Notes under the pieces: model-generated
The model's database searches: none
What the model was told of the DNA's origin: nothing
Seen by the model: the letters and a program-made list of their open reading frames with translations, nothing else
NCBI GenBank assembly: GCA_002288455.1
Contig: NEUS01000001.1
Location: 47,996 to 111,995 of the forward strand
Length of the DNA stretch: 64,000 bases
Direction: 5' to 3'
Source of the DNA: Opitutia bacterium Tous-C1TDCM
Lineage (GTDB): Bacteria; Verrucomicrobiota; Verrucomicrobiia; Opitutales; Opitutaceae
Shown: one piece after another, positions 50,306-58,409 of the stretch
Layout of the letters: each line of letters begins with the position of its first letter
Numbering within the stretch: the stretch's first letter is position 1
Position numbers and translations under genes: made by a program

Positions 50306-51646
50306 ATGGTTTCAGCCCACAACTCCGCCGGTGAATCGCCCCGCCCATCGGCCCGCCAGGTCCGCTACGAATTGCTCACGTTGGGGGATGAGCTGCTCCT
50401 CGGTCTGACGGCCAACGGCCATCTGACTTTCATCGGTTCCCAACTGGGACGCCGCGGGGCGTTGCTGCAGCGCAACGTCACGATCACGGACGAGGCCGAC
50501 GCCATCGCCGCGCAGTTCCGCGAGAGTTGGGCGCGCGCGGATGTCGTGATCACGACGGGGGGCCTCGGACCGACCTGCGACGACCGCACGCGCGACGCGT
50601 TGGCGGAGGTGCTGGGCCGGAAGCTGGTCTTCGATCCCGTGACGGAGCAGGCGATCACGGAACGGTTTTCCCGGCTGGGCCGGAAGATGACGGCGAACAA
50701 TTTGAAGCAGGCGTATGTGTTCGAAGGCGGCGGCGTGCTGCCGAATGCCAACGGCACGGCGCCCGGACTTTGGCTCGAGCAGGACGGCAAGGTGCTGGTG
50801 ATGCTGCCCGGGCCGCCGAACGAGTTGCAGCCGATGTTCACGGACCAAGTGGTGCCGCGGTTGGCGGCGCTGGGGTTGCTGCTCGACCGCGAATCGTACG
50901 TGCAGCTGCGCACGGCGGGGGTCGGCGAATCGGCGCTCGAGACGAAGCTGCAGCCGATCTTCGACCGCGCGGGGCCGGGTTTGAGCGTGGCGTTCTGCGC
51001 GCACCAGGGGTCGGTCGATTGCCGCGTGAGTTCGCCGAGCGGGGCGTTGACGCAATCGCAGCTCGAGGGCGTGGCCGCGGAGTGCGTGGCGCTGCTGGGC
51101 GACGACTTCATCTGCTACGGGCACGATTCGCTGGCGCGGGTGTGCGCGGAATTGCTGCGGACGCAGGAGAAGCGGCTGGCGGTCGTGGAGACGGCGACGG
51201 GAGGTCTCTTGGCACAGGCGTTCACCGAAGTGTGCGGGGCGTGCAAGTTTTTCGCCGGCGGCGTGGTGTGCTGTTCCAACGACGCGAAGATGCAGCTGCT
51301 CGATGTGCCGGAATGCCTGCTGATGCAGCACGGCGCGGTGAGCGACGAGGCGGCGGTGGCGATGGCGACGGGCGCGGCGGAAACGCTCGGCGCGGATTAC
51401 GCGCTGGCGGTGACGGGTTTCGCGGGGGCGGCTTCGACCGGCCAGAACGGGAATCCGATCGGCACGATTTTCGTGGCGCTGTTTTCGCCGGCCGGCGTGT
51501 GGTCGAAGAAACTCAGTTACCCGGGACCGCGCCCGACGATCAAGGTGCGCGCCGTGAATGCCGCGCTCGATTGGCTGCGGCGCGAATTGCTCCGCGCGCA
51601 GCGCGGCGAGGCGACTCCGGCGCGCCGGATGTCGGCGATGCAGTGA
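50306..51646 (+). CDS. cinA: CinA-family protein (NMN deamidase-related)
   Basis: A 446-residue protein with an N-terminal MoCF-type domain (YELLTLGDELLLGLTANGHL, TGGLGPTCDDRTRDALAE, LPGPPNELQPMF) and a C-terminal PncC-type amidohydrolase domain (VETATGGLLAQAFTEVCGAC, ALAVTGFAGA, GTIFVALFSP). The family hydrolyses NMN and ADP-ribose compounds in pyridine nucleotide repair. The usual SCTGG of the PncC site reads TATGG here, so full NMN deamidase activity is doubtful. The stop overlaps the GTG of the transglycosylase gene. Confidence 0.88.
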   Translation: MVSAHNSAGESPRPSARQVRYELLTLGDELLLGLTANGHLTFIGSQLGRRGALLQRNVTITDEADAIAAQFRESWARADVVITTGGLGPTCDDRTRDALAEVLGRKLVFDPVTEQAITERFSRLGRKMTANNLKQAYVFEGGGVLPNANGTAPGLWLEQDGKVLVMLPGPPNELQPMFTDQVVPRLAALGLLLDRESYVQLRTAGVGESALETKLQPIFDRAGPGLSVAFCAHQGSVDCRVSSPSGALTQSQLEGVAAECVALLGDDFICYGHDSLARVCAELLRTQEKRLAVVETATGGLLAQAFTEVCGACKFFAGGVVCCSNDAKMQLLDVPECLLMQHGAVSDEAAVAMATGAAETLGADYALAVTGFAGAASTGQNGNPIGTIFVALFSPAGVWSKKLSYPGPRPTIKVRAVNAALDWLRRELLRAQRGEATPARRMSAMQ

Positions 51647-52632
51647 GGGCCGGCACCGGGTGCGGCGCGTCCGCGCGGCGCTCGCGCTGGGCGGCGGCCG
51701 CGCTGTTGGCGGCGACGGGCCTGCGCGCGGCCGAACCGGCCCCCGCGGCGGCGCCGGCGGATTCCGCGGCGTTGTTCGAGTTGGGGCGGCAGCTGTTCGA
51801 GCAATTGCCGGAGGCGGTGAAGGCGCAGTACGATTTTCCCACGCGGGCCGAATGGGACGCGAAATTCGCCAAGATCCAGCAGGTTCTGGCGGGCGACTCG
51901 CTCGGCGAACTGGCGGCGCTGGCCCCGGAGGCGCGGCAGGGCTTGGCGATGCTGCGGTTGTTGCCCGAGTACGAAGATCTCGCGGCGTGGCTGGAGCAGC
52001 GGCTCGACGAGATCGAGGCGGCGCAGGCGATCACTGCGCCGCGCCCACCGTCGCCGCCCGCGCCGCCGCTGCGTCCCGACGCGCCGCGGCCGGCGGTGCC
52101 GTACCAGCCGGTGCCGCACTACCAGGCTTGGTTGGAGCGCGTGCGGAACCGGCCGCCGCCGGCGCGCGCGGCGCAGTTGCTGCCGGTGTTGCGGGCGGCG
52201 TTTGCGGCGGAGGGCGTGCCCGTGGAATTGGTGTGGTTGGCGGAGGCGGAGAGTTCGTTCAACCCGGCGGCGCGCAGTCCGGTGGGCGCGAAGGGACTTT
52301 TCCAATTCATGCCGGACACGGCGAAGGCGATGGGGCTGGCGACGTTTTTGCCGGACGAGCGGACGGATCCGGCGAAGTCGGCGCGCGCCGCGGCGCGTTA
52401 CCTGCGGGCCCTGCACGGGCGTTTCGGCAATTGGGCGCTGGCGCTCGCCGCGTATAATGCGGGCGAAGGACGCGTGAGCCGGCTTTTGGCGGCGAAGGGG
52501 GCGCAGTCGTTCACGGCGATCGCGGAGACGTTGCCGGCGGAGACGCGCATGTACGTGCCGAAAGTCTGCGCGCTGATCGCGACGCGGGCGGGCGTGCCGC
52601 CGGAGCGGATCGCGCCGCCGCGGAAAAAGTAG
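51643..52632 (+). CDS. lytic transglycosylase (SLT domain)
   Basis: A 329-residue murein lyase. The GTG at 51643 overlaps the cinA stop (GTGA) and gives a signal peptide (SRWAAAALLAATGLRA). After a helical region and a proline-rich linker (APRPPSPPAPPLRPDAPRP) comes the SLT domain: WLAEAESSFNPAARSPVGAK with the catalytic Glu, GLFQFMPDTAKAMGL, and LALAAYNAGEGRV. It cuts peptidoglycan in the periplasm during growth or recycling. No LysM domain. Ends just before repeat copy B. Confidence 0.92.
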   Translation: MRAGTGCGASARRSRWAAAALLAATGLRAAEPAPAAAPADSAALFELGRQLFEQLPEAVKAQYDFPTRAEWDAKFAKIQQVLAGDSLGELAALAPEARQGLAMLRLLPEYEDLAAWLEQRLDEIEAAQAITAPRPPSPPAPPLRPDAPRPAVPYQPVPHYQAWLERVRNRPPPARAAQLLPVLRAAFAAEGVPVELVWLAEAESSFNPAARSPVGAKGLFQFMPDTAKAMGLATFLPDERTDPAKSARAAARYLRALHGRFGNWALALAAYNAGEGRVSRLLAAKGAQSFTAIAETLPAETRMYVPKVCALIATRAGVPPERIAPPRKK

Positions 52633-52665
52633 GCCGCGGCCGGTCCCGGCTTAGCCCAACGCCTG

Positions 52666-52805
52666 CAGTTGAGAGAGAGCTTGGCTGAGAGTTGGAGCAA
52701 AACCGCCAGGTTCGTCAGGTTGCCGGCTTCGGCGGCGTTTTCTGCGGCTCGGCGGATCGATCTCTCAACCCTCAACTTTCAACTCTCAACGGCATGATTC
52801 CGGCT
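52666..52805. repeat. dispersed palindromic repeat, copy B
   Basis: Near-identical to 16191-16330 over its whole length, differing at scattered positions. The ends CAGTTGAGAGAGAGCTTGG and CTCAACTTTCAACTCTCAAC are partly complementary. Placed between the transglycosylase and the converging response regulator, touching the latter's stop codon. Confidence 0.85.
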
Positions 52806-53455
52806 TACGGCGCCTCGATGTAGCCGTGCCGGATCGCGTAGTGCACGAGCTCGGCGGGTTCGCGCAGGCCGAGTTTGTCTTTCAGCTGCGAGAGATGGTT
52901 CTGGACGGTCTTGGCGCTGACGCCGAGGTGGTCCGCGACGGCCTTGGGATTTTCGCCGCGGGCGAAGGCGCGGAGGACCTCGCGTTCGCGGGAGATGAGG
53001 TTGACGGCGACGGCGCGGCTTTCGTCGACCATCTTGTCGACGAGCAGGCGGGCGCTGGCGGGGCAGTAGTATTTTTCGCCGGCGGCGACGCGGCGCATCG
53101 CTTCGCGCAGCGTGGAGAGATCGGAGCGCTTCATCACGAAGCCCTGTACCCCGAGGGAAACGGCTTCGCGGACAAGGTGGCCCTGCTCGTTCGAAGAGAT
53201 GAAGAGCCAGCGGGTGCGCGGCAGTTTCGGGCCGACGTTCCGGACGAGATCGAAACCGCGGCCGTCGGGCAGCATCCAGTCGATGATCGCGAGATCGGGT
53301 TTTTCCCGGAGCAGGGCGGCGGCGCCTTCGGCGACATTGGTGCAATCGGCGGCGAGGGCGAAGCCGGTTTCCTCCTTGATGAGAAACGCGAACAGCTGCC
53401 GCACCATGGTGTGGTCCTCGACGATGACGATGCGGACGGGCGGACGTTCGGTCAT
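52805..53455 (-). CDS. NarL/FixJ-type response regulator
   Basis: A 216-residue two-component regulator. Receiver domain: VRIVIVEDHTMVRQL with the acidic pair, DLAIIDWMLPDG with the phosphoacceptor Asp59, and FVMKRS with the conserved lysine. C-terminal LuxR helix-turn-helix: LISREREVLRAFARGENPKA and VADHLGVSAKTVQNHLSQLK. No histidine kinase is adjacent in the same transcript; the hybrid kinase at 55602-58409 is the nearest. Its receiver start (VEDxTxVRxLF) resembles that of the hybrid kinase, which hints at a shared origin. Targets unknown. Confidence 0.92.
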   Translation of the reverse strand: MTERPPVRIVIVEDHTMVRQLFAFLIKEETGFALAADCTNVAEGAAALLREKPDLAIIDWMLPDGRGFDLVRNVGPKLPRTRWLFISSNEQGHLVREAVSLGVQGFVMKRSDLSTLREAMRRVAAGEKYYCPASARLLVDKMVDESRAVAVNLISREREVLRAFARGENPKAVADHLGVSAKTVQNHLSQLKDKLGLREPAELVHYAIRHGYIEAP

Positions 53456-53583
53456 AGGTCAAGGATAGCGGAACGGGGCGGCAGCTTGCGCGGGAGTTCG
53501 GGAAAGGGAATCGGGAAATCTTCCCGAACGCGGCTCCGCCAGCTCCCACGTATTTCGCCGGGCCGGAAGCTACAGTGGCGGCA

Positions 53584-54921
53584 ATGAACTCCCCGCTTTC
53601 CCCCGCGCCATTGGATCGGCCCGAGTCTCCGGATCCGTTGGCCGGCAGCACCCGCGATTTCCTGACCCGGCCGGAGCCGGATCTCGCGGCCAAGGCCGTG
53701 GCTTTTTCCCGCTGGCACGATGCGCGCATCGGTTTCGGCGGTTTCCCTTACGCCAAACGGCTGACCGGGGCGCCGACGCCGCGGGCCGCGCTGCGGTTGC
53801 TCGACGGCTCGCTGCAAGAAGGCCTGAACTTTTCCTCCCAGGATTATCTGGGGCTGGCCTCGCATCCCGCGGTCAAGGCGGCCGCTTGCGCCGCCGTCGG
53901 CTGCTACGGGGTGCACAGCGCCGGTTCCTCGGCCTTGGCCGGGGAAATGGATTTGGCCGGGCCGGTCGCGGCCGGGTTGGGGGAGTTGTTGCGCATGCCC
54001 CATGTCACGCTGTTTCCCACCGGCTGGGCCGCCGGCTACGGCGTCGTGCGCGGCCTGGTGCGGGAGACGGACCATGTGGTGATCGACCTGCTGGCGCACA
54101 ATTGCCTGATGGAAGGGGCGCTCGCGGCGACGCGGAAGGTCGTGCCGTTTCTCCACCTTGATGTCGCGCATGCGCGGCAGAAACTGGCGGGGATCCGCGA
54201 ACGCGAGCCGCAGGCGGGGATTTTGCTGGTGACGGAAAGTTTGTTTTCGATGGATGCGGACACGCCGCGGATCGCGGCCTTCCAGGATCTCGCGGACGAA
54301 TTCGGCGCCCGGCTGCTGGTCGATGTGGCGCACGATCTGGGCTGTCTCGGCGAGACCGGGGGCGGGCAGCTCGAGCGGCAGGGTTGCCTGGGCCGGGTGG
54401 ACCTCGTGATCGGCAGTTTCTCCAAGACCTTCGCGAGCAACGGCGGCTTTGTCGGCTGCCGGGATCGGGCGGTGCACGACTATCTGCGGTACTTCGCGCC
54501 GCCGAATACGTTTTCCAACGCGCTCGGCCCGGTGCAGCTGGCGGTGGTGGCCGAAACGCTGCGGATCGTGCGGGCGGAGGAAGGGGGCGTCCGGCGGACG
54601 GCGCTGCTGCGGGCGGTGCACGCGTTGCGCGGCGGCCTGGTCGCGCACGGGGTGAAGGTGCTCGGTGCCGCTGCGCCGATCGTGCCGACGTACATCGGGT
54701 CCGCGGCGGCGGGCCGGCGGGCGGTGAAGCTCTGCGGCGAGCGCGGGGTATTGGTGAATCTGGTGGAGTTTCCCGCGGTGGCGCGGAACGCGTCGCGCTT
54801 CCGGTTGCAAGTCATGGCGACGCACACGCCCGAGGAATGCGAAATGGCGGCGCGCGTGGTCGCGGGCGCGCTGGAGGAGGCGCAGGCGGCGGAGGCGCCG
54901 GGTGAACCTTCCGCGGCGTGA
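53584..54921 (+). CDS. alpha-oxoamine synthase-like aminotransferase (BioF/KBL family)
   Basis: A 445-residue PLP enzyme of fold type I. NFSSQDYLGLASHPAVKAA is the AOS N-terminal signature. LLVDVAHDLGCLG holds the cofactor Asp and GSFSKTFASNGGFVG the Schiff-base lysine. Enzymes of the family condense an amino acid with an acyl-CoA (8-amino-7-oxononanoate, 2-amino-3-ketobutyrate, serine palmitoyl or ALA synthases). The substrate cannot be chosen from these motifs; no bio genes are nearby. ATG at 53584 preferred to a GTG nine bases earlier. Divergent from the response regulator. Confidence 0.85.
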   Translation: MNSPLSPAPLDRPESPDPLAGSTRDFLTRPEPDLAAKAVAFSRWHDARIGFGGFPYAKRLTGAPTPRAALRLLDGSLQEGLNFSSQDYLGLASHPAVKAAACAAVGCYGVHSAGSSALAGEMDLAGPVAAGLGELLRMPHVTLFPTGWAAGYGVVRGLVRETDHVVIDLLAHNCLMEGALAATRKVVPFLHLDVAHARQKLAGIREREPQAGILLVTESLFSMDADTPRIAAFQDLADEFGARLLVDVAHDLGCLGETGGGQLERQGCLGRVDLVIGSFSKTFASNGGFVGCRDRAVHDYLRYFAPPNTFSNALGPVQLAVVAETLRIVRAEEGGVRRTALLRAVHALRGGLVAHGVKVLGAAAPIVPTYIGSAAAGRRAVKLCGERGVLVNLVEFPAVARNASRFRLQVMATHTPEECEMAARVVAGALEEAQAAEAPGEPSAA

Positions 54922-54955
54922 ACGCCAGGCCGATCCGGGAGGAAAGGGAATGGAA

Positions 54956-54984
54956 GCGGGCGGCTGGGGCATGAAGCCGCCCGC
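54956..54984. terminator. hairpin between converging genes
   Basis: Perfect 10-base stem GCGGGCGGCT/AGCCGCCCGC with loop GGGGCATGA. No T-run. Likely limits read-through between the genes ending at 54921 and 55016. Confidence 0.5.
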
Positions 54985-55015
54985 CTGCCGGCCTGCCGGC
55001 TGAAGTGGCCTCAGG

Positions 55016-55609
55016 TCAGAGGGAGATGGCCACTTTGCCGTCGGCGCCGGGCAAACTCTCGGCCTGGAGCAGGCCGGTCTGATCATCTTCCAGCCACAGG
55101 ACGACAGCCAAACGGGGGACTTTGCCTTCCTCAAAAACCAGCATGGTCGTCTGGTCGTCGAGGGCTTCAAACGTGGAATCGGGTTTCGGTTTTCCCGGGT
55201 TCGAAACCAACTTCGCGGAGCGGGCGTGGATCTTGGAAAGCGTATGGACGAGTACGGGGGCGGAGAAAATCCGGGGATCGCCGGTTGTGGTAAAGTTGGC
55301 ATCGCCGAAGATATGCGGCGATGAGCCCGGGTGTTTGCCCAAGAGGCTTTGGGAATTGCCGCCCCAGGCGTCGCGCCAGTCTTCCGCGGCGACGGTGTAG
55401 AGTCCGCGTTGTTCCTGCGTCGCGACCCCGAGGACGAATTTGACGGGCTGGTCGGCGACGCTGCCGCGGTGGTGGATCGTTTCCACCCACTCCGAGCCGG
55501 TTTTCCGATATGAGTCGACGGCGATGCCGCCGGCAAAGTTGAACGTCACTTTGATGGCCTTGGTGAAAGGCGAACCGAAGACGGCCGCCGGAGGGATGAC
55601 ATTAGGCAT
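55016..55609 (-). CDS. unknown 197-residue protein, third gene of the DyP-kinase operon
   Basis: No family recognised. It lacks a signal peptide and spans. The protein is mixed alpha/beta with many aromatic strands (KVTFNFAGGIAVDSY, WVETIHHRGSVADQPVKFVL, TTMLVFEEGKVPRLAVVLWL), suggesting a compact beta-rich fold. Its ATG is 8 bases upstream of the kinase stop, so it is translationally coupled. Somewhat lower GC than neighbours. A role as ligand, effector or cargo of the DyP/kinase pair is inference from position. Confidence 0.75.
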   Translation of the reverse strand: MPNVIPPAAVFGSPFTKAIKVTFNFAGGIAVDSYRKTGSEWVETIHHRGSVADQPVKFVLGVATQEQRGLYTVAAEDWRDAWGGNSQSLLGKHPGSSPHIFGDANFTTTGDPRIFSAPVLVHTLSKIHARSAKLVSNPGKPKPDSTFEALDDQTTMLVFEEGKVPRLAVVLWLEDDQTGLLQAESLPGADGKVAISL

Positions 55610-58409
55610 GGTTGAGGCTGGTTGGTGGGTTGGGCGATGAATCCGGCGGTGGTCCGCCGACTGGAAACGGAGAGCCGAGCCAGGTGACGAGCGCCGCTTG
55701 GCACTGCACCCAACCCGCCGCGAGCAGGGTGCGGTCGGCTGCCGCCACGGCAGCCTCGATGCTCTGGCAAGCTGCGAAGAGCCGGTCGTCGCGCACGATC
55801 GCGGCGCTGTTCTTCAAGTAGTGGGCCGCGGCGCCTGTAGCGGCCAAGTCTCCGGCCGAGATGGCGGCATCGAGAGCCGAGGATTGGGCCGCGGCTTCGG
55901 TGCGAAACCTTGCGACCAGGCGGGCGACGATCTCCGGCCGGATCCCGGGTTGTTCGATCTTCTGCAAAGGGACCAGCGCGGCGGCCAGCGCGGCCAGTTC
56001 CACCGGCTTCGTCAGGAATGCGTCCATGCCGGCGTGCAGGGCCTTGCGCTTTTCCGCTTCCCCGGCGTGGGCGCTTACGCCGACGATGCGGAGTCCGGTC
56101 CGGCCCTGCGCCCGCAGCTGGGTCGCGACTTGGAACCCGTCGAGGCGGGGCAGTCCGAGGTCGAGTACCACGGTGTCGAATGACGCGCGGGCAATTTCGG
56201 ACAACGCGGTTTCCCCGTCCGCGACGGCGACGCAGAATGCGCCTTCCTGTTGCACGAAGGCATGGAAGAGTTCGCGGACGAGGGTGTTGTCCTCGACGAT
56301 CAGAATCCGGAGCGCAGCCAGCGACTGGCCGTGAGCCGCGGCGTTCCGGACTGCGGGCCAACACGGGGGCGCGCGAAAGGTGGCGGCAAAAAGGGCGCCG
56401 CCGGCCGGGGCTTCGCCGACGGTGATGCTGCCGTGCATGCTGCGGCAAAGGGCCGCGGTGAGCGAGAGACCCAGGCCGGTGCCCTCCTTGGCTGCCGTGG
56501 CTTCCAGCCGGTGGAACGGCTGAAAGAGACGGCCGCGGTCGGACGGCGCAATCCCGGGGCCGGAATCGGCGACCACGAGCTGCAGGCTGTCGGTCGAGTC
56601 GACGACGGAAAAGCTGAGCTCAATGCTGCCGTGGTCGGTGAACTTGATCGCGTTGCCCACGAGATTGAGGACGATTTGGCGCACCCGTTCAGCGTCCACT
56701 TCGGCCCAGATCGGTACTTCGGCGGCGATCTGGCAACTCAGGCGCAGATTCTTGGCTTCCGCCCGCGGCTGAAGACTCTCGGCGGTCTGGCGGACCAATT
56801 CACCGATGGCCGTGGGCTTTGGATTCAGGCGGAAAGCGCCCGCTTGGATGGCGCTGAGATCGAGGAGATCGTTGACGAGCCGGAGCATCAGTTCGCCGTG
56901 TTGGCGGAGGGCGGCAAGCCGGCGGCGGGCGGCGGGATCGGCGACCGTGGGGCGCAACAACTCGCTGTAGCCGAGAATGCTCTGGATCGGGGTGCGCAAC
57001 TCATGGCTCACTTTGGCGAGAAACGCGGTTTTGAGGCGATCGGCCGTGGCGGCCGCTTCGGCTGCGGCCAAGGCGGCCTCCCGCTGGCGCGTCCGCCGGC
57101 GCTGCAGCGACGTCAGCACGGCCAGACATATCCCCAAGGTCACCGCGACGAAGACGAGGGACCGGGCCTGCGCCTGACTGGCCAACCACGAAGCCGCCGG
57201 AACGCGAAAGGTGAGCCAGCCCAGCAAACGGCCCGAGTCGTTGGCCAGCGGAGCCTCCGCCGTCGTTTCCAGGATGCCGGTATGGGTGAACGCGGCGTTG
57301 AAGCCCGCGGCCGCGGCTAACCAGCGCTGCCGATCGGTGTCAGTCGCCCGGCGCGGCAGATTGACACCTTCGGCCCAGCGCCGCCGGTGCCGGTCCGACG
57401 TCGCTTCGACCACCCAGCCGCCCTGCAACGTAGTGATGTGGACGTAGGGGATGTCCGGATTCGCCTGCTCGATTCTGCCGAGTTCGGCGCGCAAGTCCCG
57501 TCCGGCCCGGGTATCGAGGGCCGGGACTTTGCCGTTCACGATGGTGCGGCCGCTCGGAAGCTTGAACTCGAAGGTCTCGCGGACCTGGAAGGCGTCTTCC
57601 AGCACGGCGGCGGTGGACGTGCGATCCATCAAGGCGGCCGCCGTCCGGACCCGGCTGAGGGCCGAGGTCTCGAAACCGAGGCGGGCCCTGCGGCCGGCCC
57701 AGGCCGCCAACAGAAAGCCGACGATGAGCCAAACGCCGCAGGCGACCAACAGGGCTCGCCACGATCCGCGCTCCGTTTCCGCTTCGGAATTGCTGGCCGG
57801 CTCGTTCGCCAGCCGGCGGACCGCGACGGCCGCCGCCAGAATTTGGGTGGTACTCCAGAGCAGGCCCCAGACCGAGAGGTTGGTCCAGGCCCGGGATTGG
57901 CCTACGAGATCGGCGACCGGCCCGTTGGCGCCCAGCCAAAGTGCGACCACGCATGCGCCTCTGGCCAATCCGGGCCGGGCGAGGAGACAAGCCGTGGCGG
58001 CCAGCACGAGCCAGAGTTGACCTGGGAACGTCGCCGGGAGCAGCCAACGGGCGCCTGCGACTGCCAGCAGCGTGCCGCCGGCCAGAAGTCGCAGGGATTT
58101 CCGCACCTGCGGCCAACCCTGCCCGCCGAGAAGCCAACCGGCCAACATGGCCGCGGTGATCGCGCTCCCGATCCGGGCGGTCTCCGCGTAGGGCGCTACG
58201 CCCATGGCGGCAACCACCGGCACCGTGAATTGGTAGATCTCGAGCCACGCGGCGAGCAGGCCGGCGCCGGCGCTCCACGGCAGCCAGTCCCACTCCGGGC
58301 GGTGCCGGGCGGCACGCCACCAAAGCGCCCCGGCGGCAAGCCAGAGCAGCGAGGCGACAAACAGCAGATAGTCCTGTTGAGTGGCGAGGTGTGACAGCCC
58401 GATGTTCAT
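55602..58409 (-). CDS. membrane hybrid histidine kinase (HisKA-HATPase-REC-HPt)
   Basis: A 935-residue sensor. About seven spans fill residues 10-235, followed by an extracytoplasmic sensing loop (about 245-405) and one more span. HisKA has FLAKVSHELRTPIQSILGYS with the phospho-His. HATPase carries NLVGNAIKFTDHG, DSGPGIAPSDRGRLF and GTGLGLSLT. The receiver has DTVVLDLGLPRLDG and FLTKPVE. The C-terminal HPt-like segment has AAHYLKNSAAIV. The ATG overlaps the DyP stop (ATGA). The complete internal phosphorelay could end at the orphan regulator at 52805. The stimulus may be linked to peroxide or to the DyP substrate. Confidence 0.92.
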   Translation of the reverse strand: MNIGLSHLATQQDYLLFVASLLWLAAGALWWRAARHRPEWDWLPWSAGAGLLAAWLEIYQFTVPVVAAMGVAPYAETARIGSAITAAMLAGWLLGGQGWPQVRKSLRLLAGGTLLAVAGARWLLPATFPGQLWLVLAATACLLARPGLARGACVVALWLGANGPVADLVGQSRAWTNLSVWGLLWSTTQILAAAVAVRRLANEPASNSEAETERGSWRALLVACGVWLIVGFLLAAWAGRRARLGFETSALSRVRTAAALMDRTSTAAVLEDAFQVRETFEFKLPSGRTIVNGKVPALDTRAGRDLRAELGRIEQANPDIPYVHITTLQGGWVVEATSDRHRRRWAEGVNLPRRATDTDRQRWLAAAAGFNAAFTHTGILETTAEAPLANDSGRLLGWLTFRVPAASWLASQAQARSLVFVAVTLGICLAVLTSLQRRRTRQREAALAAAEAAATADRLKTAFLAKVSHELRTPIQSILGYSELLRPTVADPAARRRLAALRQHGELMLRLVNDLLDLSAIQAGAFRLNPKPTAIGELVRQTAESLQPRAEAKNLRLSCQIAAEVPIWAEVDAERVRQIVLNLVGNAIKFTDHGSIELSFSVVDSTDSLQLVVADSGPGIAPSDRGRLFQPFHRLEATAAKEGTGLGLSLTAALCRSMHGSITVGEAPAGGALFAATFRAPPCWPAVRNAAAHGQSLAALRILIVEDNTLVRELFHAFVQQEGAFCVAVADGETALSEIARASFDTVVLDLGLPRLDGFQVATQLRAQGRTGLRIVGVSAHAGEAEKRKALHAGMDAFLTKPVELAALAAALVPLQKIEQPGIRPEIVARLVARFRTEAAAQSSALDAAISAGDLAATGAAAHYLKNSAAIVRDDRLFAACQSIEAAVAAADRTLLAAGWVQCQAALVTWLGSPFPVGGPPPDSSPNPPTSLNHA

